Assembly: GCA_905236455.1 (NCBI GenBank)
Contig: CAJOPT010000029.1
Span: 1 to 44,392 of the forward strand
Reading direction: 5' to 3'
Source: an uncultured Prevotella sp.
Lineage (GTDB): Bacteria > Bacteroidota > Bacteroidia > Bacteroidales > Bacteroidaceae
DNA: 44,392 bases
Both the position numbers and the translations under genes were made by a program. Below are positions 38,785 through 44,392 of this stretch, piece by piece. A model generated the notes under the pieces. The model worked only from the letters and a program-made list of their open reading frames with translations. It was not told the DNA's origin and ran no database searches. Within the stretch, counting starts at the first letter, position 1. Each line of letters begins with the position of its first letter.

Positions 38785-39288
38785 TCACACAATCTTAAAA
38801 CGAATCCTAAAAGACCTCTTTTCATTATCCCAGTTCGTACCTAACATTTCAAAACGTCCTATCTGAGACGTGCTCCTCACATGTTTACCAATACATGGAC
38901 AAACATCATATTTGCCAATCCGCACAAGACGGATAGTGTCACTTGCATCATCAGGCAAGCGCGCGGCAGAAAGACGAGCCTCTGGTGTATCTGGCTCTGC
39001 TGCCATAATAATGCCATCCAGCTCCGCACGTGTTACATACTCAAAACTTACGGGCAGGTCTTCGCTTATCAGCTCATTCATCTGCCTCTCTATCTCCCGT
39101 TCCTCTTTACGGTCTGGCTTATGGTCAAGTATGTAGCTTATCTTGCTTTTCTTTCTTTCAATGTGAGCATTATCGGAACGCTCACATCCAAACATCCTCA
39201 TCATTAACTGATTTAAAAGATGCTCCGCCGTGTGTGCTGGTGGGAACTCTTCTTTGTTATGTTCGTTAAGTAATATGTTCTCTGACAT
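38785..39288 (-). CDS. AlaX-like alanyl-tRNA editing domain protein
   Basis: A 167-residue stand-alone relative of the alanyl/threonyl-tRNA synthetase editing (second additional) domain. The metal site is present: His19 and His23 in HTAEHLLNQ, and Cys132 and His136 in CIGKH. Free-standing AlaX proteins hydrolyse Ser-tRNA(Ala) or other mischarged tRNA. Here the segment between the two halves is charged and helix-rich (KPDRKEEREIERQMNEL). Members of this short type have been less studied, so the substrate is left open. It lies 28 nt after the acyltransferase gene and 24 nt before patatin. Confidence 0.8.
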   Translation of the reverse strand: MSENILLNEHNKEEFPPAHTAEHLLNQLMMRMFGCERSDNAHIERKKSKISYILDHKPDRKEEREIERQMNELISEDLPVSFEYVTRAELDGIIMAAEPDTPEARLSAARLPDDASDTIRLVRIGKYDVCPCIGKHVRSTSQIGRFEMLGTNWDNEKRSFRIRFKIV

Positions 39289-39316
39289 GATAAGTTTTGC
39301 TTTTATTATTTGATTA

Positions 39317-40366
39317 CTATTTCTTTATATCTCTCGCACCCAATATTTTACATAGTGAAGGACTTATTCCATATGTTATACTATAGAGTAATATACAAAT
39401 GGAAATGCTAACCAAAGCATTTATGACATGGGCAATTGGATAATACCCAATATCCACGTGATATGACACAAGATATAATGCGGCACCTTTTGTCAACAAC
39501 CGAGCTATAATACCGTGAAAGGCAAATACAAAAAATATACTGTTTAGATACAATTGTGGTATGGCTTTCGGATAACGTTCTAATATCAATTGTGCAAAAT
39601 CTGCAAGCATTATCATTCCAGACAGGTTCTGAATAAGATCCAACAATTCTGATGACCAACCATGAGGAGAAAGAGTAATGCGCAATGCCACGCATACCAA
39701 ATATATAAAACATCCTGCTTTTCCCATCAATGGCCTTATACCCGCTTCAGCTTTCTTACCTTCCCATATTCCGATGTAACACCCAAGCATATAATACAAA
39801 AGAGAACTTTTTGTAGAGTAATCTGTCGGCATAAAAGTCAGGGACAGAATGAGTATGATACTCAACCTATGAGCACGTATGATATAATAGAAAAACGGTG
39901 ACAATACTGACAACACAATAAGATTGCGCAAAAACCATAATGGACCATCTATTGGAGTAGAATCTAATCCCTCACCATATACACATAAATATGTTCTCAG
40001 AAAATCCATTATACCCATCTCTTGTATAGGCACGACATGCTGCCCTATCACCGAAGGTTTGAGTTGCCAGACAATAGAATAGAGTACAAGAGTTATGGTA
40101 TTCCACAGAAGATACGGTATGAGCAATGTGCGGACACGCCTCCTCATCTTCTCCCGATAGATCTGCCAGGAGAACTTGGAGGAAAAGAAAAACAGGTAAC
40201 CTGAGATGGCAAAGAACATTGGATTCGCAAGCCATAACAGATTACCCGTTATATCATATCCTATGGAATAAGAAGAACCTTCACAAGCAGTATCAACCAC
40301 CAGGTTAGTGTGAATGAACACTACCAAAGTGATCAGGACACAACGCAGGAAGCTGATACTTTCCAT
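39317..40366 (-). CDS. Membrane acyltransferase, acyltransferase-3 family
   Basis: A 349-residue protein with about ten hydrophobic segments. The N-terminal ISFLRCVLITLVVFIHTNLV contains the family's RxxxxxxVxxxH pattern, with the His in the first membrane segment. NPMFFAISGYLFFF and RVRTLLIPYLLWN follow as expected. Members transfer acyl groups to sugars or lipids of the cell surface; the acceptor here is unknown. ATG 40366 overlaps the stop of the amylase gene by one base (TGATG), which implies coupled translation. A GTG three bases earlier is possible but less likely. Confidence 0.85.
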   Translation of the reverse strand: MESISFLRCVLITLVVFIHTNLVVDTACEGSSYSIGYDITGNLLWLANPMFFAISGYLFFFSSKFSWQIYREKMRRRVRTLLIPYLLWNTITLVLYSIVWQLKPSVIGQHVVPIQEMGIMDFLRTYLCVYGEGLDSTPIDGPLWFLRNLIVLSVLSPFFYYIIRAHRLSIILILSLTFMPTDYSTKSSLLYYMLGCYIGIWEGKKAEAGIRPLMGKAGCFIYLVCVALRITLSPHGWSSELLDLIQNLSGMIMLADFAQLILERYPKAIPQLYLNSIFFVFAFHGIIARLLTKGAALYLVSYHVDIGYYPIAHVINALVSISICILLYSITYGISPSLCKILGARDIKK

Positions 40367-42051
40367 CACAAGTTCATCTTAAAGATACGCACACTATATG
40401 GTCCCACTTCAACAGGAATGGTCTGGTCGCCATATACCTCAGTTGTCAGCTCTTCACCATTAAGCAAGTCTACTACCTGGCATTTTTTCTCTGGAATATT
40501 CAAATAGTCGATTGCATGCTGAGGCACAACTACATCGCACTTAGCATTCTCACCAGCGAAGTTGACAACTATAAGCATACTCTCTTTGTCTGCTTTACGT
40601 AAAAAAGCATATTGCTTGTCGGCAAAGTGTTGGTTCACATACATCAAGTCGAAGAATTCTCCGGCATACAGAGCCTTCTCTTCATTGACAAGGTTAAGCA
40701 TAAACTTATATGCTCCTTCCAGTTGACGCTGCTCATCTGTCAGCTGCTTTCTGTTGAAATAGCCATTGTACAGACTCGCCACATTCCAGTAATCAAAGAT
40801 TGTTGTGCGCCCATCCTTGCCACTAAAGCCCTCCTGATCCATTCCTTTTTCTCCGAACTCCTGTCCGGCATATAACATGAACGGATTACTTTGCAGCATC
40901 ACGCTTACCACCAGTCCGGGCAAAGCCTTGAATGCGTCACCAACAAAGAAATCCGAGGCGATACGCTGTTCATCATGGTTCTCAAGGAAGTAGAGCATGT
41001 GATCGCGTATATCATCTGTCTCCTGCCACTTGTAGGAGATGTCCCCTGCCCTACGCCGTCCACATATAACATCGCGCAAGCAATCATACATACCTACTTT
41101 GTCATACAAGTAGTCAAAGCCTGAATTAATATATTTGCGATATTCCTCCGGATTGTAGACCTCACCTATAAAGACAATCCCTGGAAAACAAAGTCTTACC
41201 TTCTCTGTTGCCCATGCCCAGAACGCGGCTGGCACCATCTCTGCCATGTCACAACGGAATCCGTCAACACCTTTACCTGCCCAGAAAAGCAAGATATCTG
41301 TCATCTTGCGCCAAGTGTCTGGAATTGGATTGAAATGCTCTGAACGTCCACTGGCATCACAATAGTCAATACCATAGTTAAGTTTTACTGTCTCATACCA
41401 GTCATTACGCCCTGGACGGTTCGAGAACTGATCATTACCCGTTGCCTTGGCTGGTGACTCAACATAGTCACTAACACTCTCTTCTTCGTCAGCATTTATG
41501 CTCTTTATGTCACCTAAATCCAATGACTGTCCCCAACAATAATAGAAATTGTTTTGGGTAGAAAAATGCTTTGTGGTATCATCGTCCTCACCTAAGTCCT
41601 TGACACCTTTAGGCTTGCACACAGACTTATACTGACGTGCCACATGGTTTGGCACAAAATCAATAATTACCTTCATGCCAACCTGATGAGTGCGCTCAAC
41701 GAGTGCCTCAAACTCATCCATACGATGCTCTAAGTCTACTGACAAGTCTGGGTCTATGTCATAATAATCTGTTATCGCATATGGGGAACCAGCCTTACCT
41801 TTTACAACAAGAGGATTCTGACATGGAATACCATATTGCGAGTAATCTGTGACTGTCGCATGGCGTATGACACCTGTATACCATATATGAGTAGCTCCCA
41901 GTTCCTTAATTCGTCTAAGACGCCTTATATCGAAGTCATTCAGTTTTCCACAACCGTTTTCTTCGATAGAGCCGTTTGGTATATTGGTAGTATTTGAGTT
42001 TCCGAAAAGACGCGGAAAGACTTGATAGATAATCGGCTTCTTGTTTTCCAT
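40366..42051 (-). CDS. GH13 alpha-amylase family glycosidase, cytoplasmic
   Basis: A 561-residue enzyme acting on alpha-glucans. The four conserved GH13 regions are seen: DFVPNH (131-136), GFRCD with the nucleophile Asp268, FIGE with the acid/base Glu297, and ENHD with Asp360. There is no signal peptide, so intracellular maltodextrins or glycogen are likely substrates. The start MENKKPIIYQVFPRLFG at 42051 is one base after the fabD stop; the longer frame overlaps fabD. A C-terminal beta domain (about 450-561) ends with VEVGPYSVRIFKMNL. The fine specificity (amylase, neopullulanase or transferase) cannot be read off. Confidence 0.92.
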   Translation of the reverse strand: MENKKPIIYQVFPRLFGNSNTTNIPNGSIEENGCGKLNDFDIRRLRRIKELGATHIWYTGVIRHATVTDYSQYGIPCQNPLVVKGKAGSPYAITDYYDIDPDLSVDLEHRMDEFEALVERTHQVGMKVIIDFVPNHVARQYKSVCKPKGVKDLGEDDDTTKHFSTQNNFYYCWGQSLDLGDIKSINADEEESVSDYVESPAKATGNDQFSNRPGRNDWYETVKLNYGIDYCDASGRSEHFNPIPDTWRKMTDILLFWAGKGVDGFRCDMAEMVPAAFWAWATEKVRLCFPGIVFIGEVYNPEEYRKYINSGFDYLYDKVGMYDCLRDVICGRRRAGDISYKWQETDDIRDHMLYFLENHDEQRIASDFFVGDAFKALPGLVVSVMLQSNPFMLYAGQEFGEKGMDQEGFSGKDGRTTIFDYWNVASLYNGYFNRKQLTDEQRQLEGAYKFMLNLVNEEKALYAGEFFDLMYVNQHFADKQYAFLRKADKESMLIVVNFAGENAKCDVVVPQHAIDYLNIPEKKCQVVDLLNGEELTTEVYGDQTIPVEVGPYSVRIFKMNL

Positions 42052-42052
42052 T

Positions 42053-42943
42053 TTATGCTTCAATTCCATGAGCCGACACATTCTTGTCTATACGACCTAT
42101 CATACCCTGCAAGGCCTTGCCAGGACCACATTCTGTGAAATCATCAGCACCATCAGCAATCATGTTCTGAACACTTGCAGTCCAACGTACACTACTTGTC
42201 AGCTGGGCTATTAGATTTGCCTTTATCTCTGCAGCGTCAGTATGTGGTTTAGCATCAACATTCTGATATACAGGGCATTTCGGAGCAGAGAATTCTGTTG
42301 CCTCTATCGCTGCCTGTAACTCATCTTTTGCTGGTTGCATCAGCGGAGAATGGAAAGCGCCACTTACAGGAAGTGGAAGGGCGCGTTTTGCACCGGCTGC
42401 CTTCATTTTCTCACAAGCAGCATTGACAGCATCAACCTCACCTGAGATGACAAGCTGTCCTGGGCAATTATAATTAGCTGCCACAACAGTCTGACCGTTT
42501 GCACTTACCTCAGCACAGATTTCCTCTACTTTCTCATCGGGAAGTCCAATGATGGCTGCCATCGTACCTGGTGCAGCCTCGCATGCCTTCTGCATTGCTA
42601 AAGCACGCGCATGAACAAGTTTCAAACCATCCTCAAAGCTCAAGGCACCAGCAGCTACCAACGCAGAAAACTCACCCAAGGAGTGTCCTGCCACCATTGC
42701 TGGCTGGAATGCATCACCCATGCACAATGCAGAGATTACACTATGAAGGAATACTGCCGGTTGTGTGACTTTTGTCTGCTTAAGCTCATCCGCCGTACCC
42801 TCAAACATAATATCGGTAATCTTAAAGCCAAGGACTTCATTTGCCTTGTCAAAAAGTTCTTTAGCCAATGGATTGCTTTCATAGAGATCTTTGCCCATTC
42901 CTACAAACTGGGCACCCTGTCCGGGAAAAACAAATGATTTCAT
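42053..42943 (-). CDS. fabD: Malonyl-CoA:ACP transacylase
   Basis: A 296-residue enzyme of fatty acid synthesis that moves malonyl from CoA to ACP. It has the N-terminal FPGQGAQFVGMGKDLYE, the nucleophile Ser88 in AGHSLGEFSALV, and the catalytic His in LPVSGAFHSPLM. The length is normal. It is first in a six-gene minus-strand unit, with a consensus promoter at 42985-43014. The amylase gene starts 1 nt after its stop. Confidence 0.97.
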   Translation of the reverse strand: MKSFVFPGQGAQFVGMGKDLYESNPLAKELFDKANEVLGFKITDIMFEGTADELKQTKVTQPAVFLHSVISALCMGDAFQPAMVAGHSLGEFSALVAAGALSFEDGLKLVHARALAMQKACEAAPGTMAAIIGLPDEKVEEICAEVSANGQTVVAANYNCPGQLVISGEVDAVNAACEKMKAAGAKRALPLPVSGAFHSPLMQPAKDELQAAIEATEFSAPKCPVYQNVDAKPHTDAAEIKANLIAQLTSSVRWTASVQNMIADGADDFTECGPGKALQGMIGRIDKNVSAHGIEA

Positions 42944-42984
42944 ATCTTTTATTTTTTCTAATGTTATTATGTCAATAAATTATG

Positions 42985-43014
42985 CAAAGGTAATAAAAAA
43001 CATCCATCCGACAA
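42985..43014 (-). promoter_or_regulatory. Promoter of the fabD operon
   Basis: On the minus strand TTG (complement of 43012-43014), a 19-nt spacer and TACCTTTG (complement of 42985-42992) match the Bacteroidetes consensus. The start codon is about 40 nt downstream. Confidence 0.8.
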
Positions 43015-43094
43015 AGATATATTCATATCTTTTAGAAAAGTTATTACATCTTTCGGATTCTTTACGGATTCATACATATAATTCATAAAAAACA

Positions 43095-43131
43095 GTAGTC
43101 CCGGTCATCAGATAATGATGTCCGGGACTAC
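43095..43131 (-). terminator. Intrinsic terminator of the rpsF-rpsR-rplI operon
   Basis: Arms GTAGTCCCGG (43095-43104) and CCGGGACTAC (43122-43131) are extended, after one T-T mismatch, by an inner CATCA/TGATG stem. On the minus strand a T-rich run follows (complement of 43086-43092). It lies 44 nt after the rplI stop and before the fabD promoter. Confidence 0.9.
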
Positions 43132-43175
43132 CCTATCGAAACGCTGTTTTACAGTGCGAAAATAATCACTTTAGA

Positions 43176-43751
43176 TTAAGCCTCAGCTGGAGCCTCTTCT
43201 TCCTCAACAACAGGTGCCTCCTCTACTGGAGCCTCTTCAACAGCCGGAGCCTCAACAGCATCCTCTGCTTTTGGAGCTTCCTCTTCAGCCTTTACTGCTG
43301 GTGCGGCTGCCTTTTCTGCGACAACAGATACAGGGACGACAACCTCAACCTCCTTGTGGAAGTGAACAACAGCCTCATAGTCACCAACCTTCTTTGCTTC
43401 TTTCATGGTGACAATCTTACGGTCAATCTCGATACCCTTTTCTGCAAGAGCAGCAACAACCTGAGCTGCGCCAACAGAACCATAGAGCTGACCTGTAACG
43501 CTTACCTTTGCAGGAATCTCAAGAGAAACACCCTCGAAAGCCTTTGCTTTTTCCTCAGCGGAAGCCTTCTGTGCGGCAAGCTTATGAGCCTGCTGCTTCA
43601 GGTTCTCTGCGAGTACCTTCTTTGCTGATTCTGAAGCGATTACAGCTTTTCCCTGAGGTATCAGGTAATTACGTCCATAACCTGACTTCACATTAACGAT
43701 ATCGTTCTTGTATCCAAGACCTATAATATCTTCTTTCAGTATTAATTCCAT
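43176..43751 (-). CDS. rplI: 50S ribosomal protein L9 with an acidic C-terminal extension
   Basis: Residues 1-147 are a complete bL9. The N-terminal domain MELILKEDIIGLGYKNDIVN followed by GYGRNYLIPQGKAV carries the L9 signature, then the long connecting helix (about 41-75) and the C-terminal domain (LYGSVGAAQVVAALAEKGIE). The remaining 44 or so residues are a low-complexity tail rich in Ala, Pro, Glu and Val (repeats of EEAP), absent from the 149-residue Escherichia coli protein. The tail is probably disordered and highly negative. A strong Shine-Dalgarno site lies at 43759-43763. Confidence 0.96.
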   Translation of the reverse strand: MELILKEDIIGLGYKNDIVNVKSGYGRNYLIPQGKAVIASESAKKVLAENLKQQAHKLAAQKASAEEKAKAFEGVSLEIPAKVSVTGQLYGSVGAAQVVAALAEKGIEIDRKIVTMKEAKKVGDYEAVVHFHKEVEVVVPVSVVAEKAAAPAVKAEEEAPKAEDAVEAPAVEEAPVEEAPVVEEEEAPAEA

Positions 43752-43758
43752 TCTGTTT

Positions 43759-43763
43759 CCTCC
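43759..43763 (-). promoter_or_regulatory. Strong Shine-Dalgarno site of rplI
   Basis: On the minus strand AGAGGAGGAAACAGAATG places GGAGG 7 nt before the start codon. This is ideal spacing for the anti-Shine-Dalgarno sequence and unusual among the genes in this window. Confidence 0.8.
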
Positions 43764-43770
43764 TCTTAAA

Positions 43771-44040
43771 TTACTTCATCAAATCGGTTACGTAAGGAAG
43801 CAGTGCAATCTGACGGGCACGCTTGATAGCTGTAGCCACGCGACGCTGATACTTCAAAGATGTTCCAGTGATACGACGTGGAAGGATCTTACCCTGCTCA
43901 TTCAAGAATTTCTTCAAGAACTCAGGATCCTTATAGTCAATGTACTTAATACCGCTCTTCTTGAAACGGCAATACTTCTTCTTCTTTGTATCAATAGAAG
44001 GAGCTGTCAAATAACGGATTTCTGATTTCTGCTCTGCCAT
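43771..44040 (-). CDS. rpsR: 30S ribosomal protein S18
   Basis: An 89-residue bS18 that binds the 30S platform next to S6. Signatures: [20 protein letters not shown], then [20 protein letters not shown] and [19 protein letters not shown], which is the highly conserved C-terminal part. It starts 3 nt after rpsF, with a Shine-Dalgarno site inside the rpsF end, and is followed 19 nt later by rplI. No ssb gene is inserted between rpsF and rpsR, unlike in many Firmicutes. Confidence 0.98.
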   Translation of the reverse strand: MAEQKSEIRYLTAPSIDTKKKKYCRFKKSGIKYIDYKDPEFLKKFLNEQGKILPRRITGTSLKYQRRVATAIKRARQIALLPYVTDLMK

Positions 44041-44043
44041 GGT

Positions 44044-44388
44044 TTAAGCCTCCTCTTTTTTACCAAGCTTTGCGCGGCGCTTCTCTGCGTAAGCTACAGC
44101 GTGCTTGTCGAGTTTAACAGTCATGAAACGAATCACTTTCTCGTCACGGCGGAAAGCGGTCTCAAGTTTGATAATCAATTCTGGCTCTGCCTTGAACTCT
44201 ACCAGATTGTAGAAGCCGGAAGTCTTCTTCTGGATGTGGTAAGCCAGTTTCTTCAGTCCCCAGGCCTCTTCATTCAAGATCTCAGCACCATTATCGGTGA
44301 GCAGCTTCGTGAACTTAGCGACCGTTTCCTTCATCTGTTCATCAGACAAAACGGGAGTCAAAATGAAAACGGTTTCGTATTGATTCAT
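44044..44388 (-). CDS. rpsF: 30S ribosomal protein S6
   Basis: A 114-residue bS6. It begins [19 protein letters not shown], followed by [20 protein letters not shown] and a C-terminus that is basic and then acidic ([12 protein letters not shown]). It is complete: ATG at 44388 lies 4 nt from the window end, so its promoter is outside. It is first in the rpsF-rpsR-rplI operon. S6 and S18 form a dimer on the platform of the small subunit. Confidence 0.97.
   Translation of the reverse strand: MNQYETVFILTPVLSDEQMKETVAKFTKLLTDNGAEILNEEAWGLKKLAYHIQKKTSGFYNLVEFKAEPELIIKLETAFRRDEKVIRFMTVKLDKHAVAYAEKRRAKLGKKEEA
44049..44053 (-). promoter_or_regulatory. Strong Shine-Dalgarno site of rpsR inside the rpsF end
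   Basis: On the minus strand GAGGAGGCTTAAACCATG places GGAGG 8 nt before the rpsR start. It overlaps the last Glu-Glu-Ala codons of rpsF. Confidence 0.75.
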
Positions 44389-44392
44389 ACTA

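Overview
The window looks like chromosome of a Bacteroidales bacterium, most likely Prevotellaceae. The protein families match that group. Promoters follow the Bacteroidetes pattern (TTG, about 19-20 nt, TAnnTTTG), seen upstream of the yjbR-like gene, the PBP1A gene, the pantothenate kinase gene, galM and fabD. Most genes lack a Shine-Dalgarno sequence. The genus is an inference; no rRNA gene is present.

Layout. Positions 1-2554 (minus strand) hold a decayed type I restriction-modification locus: a frameshifted, internally deleted hsdR joined to the end of hsdM, followed by a DUF1016 gene that runs off the left edge and carries three hairpin repeats. Positions 2950-8582 hold small housekeeping and envelope genes: beta-carbonic anhydrase, a YjbR-like protein, two flavoproteins, a lipoprotein and PBP1A. 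Positions 8728-13773 hold pyrB-pyrI, a DUF4359 gene, a type II pantothenate kinase, an HU protein, a 29-residue basic microprotein and RNase G. Positions 13813-16852 encode two envelope proteins of unknown function. Positions 17032-21741 hold an ABC-F ATPase, grpE, dnaJ and folC.

Positions 21851-37018 form a continuous plus-strand sugar block. The galactose part is galM, an MFS sugar transporter, galK and a secreted RlpA-GalM fusion. The arabinose/pentose part is a sodium/sugar symporter, araD, araA, a ribulokinase-like FGGY kinase, a secreted GH51 arabinofuranosidase, transketolase and rpiB. Together they would release and import L-arabinose, convert it to D-xylulose 5-phosphate and feed the non-oxidative pentose phosphate pathway, while galactose is mutarotated, imported and phosphorylated. 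No regulator and no SusC/SusD pair lies in the block.

Positions 37161-42943 (minus) form a tight six-gene unit: fabD, GH13 amylase, acyltransferase, AlaX-like editing protein, patatin and a zinc-ribbon membrane protein. Positions 43176-44388 (minus) are the rpsF-rpsR-rplI ribosomal operon with a clear terminator.

Most notable: (1) the RlpA-aldose epimerase fusion, bracketed by two of three copies of a palindromic REP/MITE-like element; (2) two further families of short hairpin repeats that run into coding sequence, one in the DUF1016 gene and one in the signal peptide of the arabinofuranosidase; (3) an ABC-F protein with one intact and one fully degenerate composite ATP site; (4) strong Shine-Dalgarno sequences in the S6-S18-L9 operon, in a phylum that rarely uses them; (5) the hsdR-hsdM deletion hybrid.
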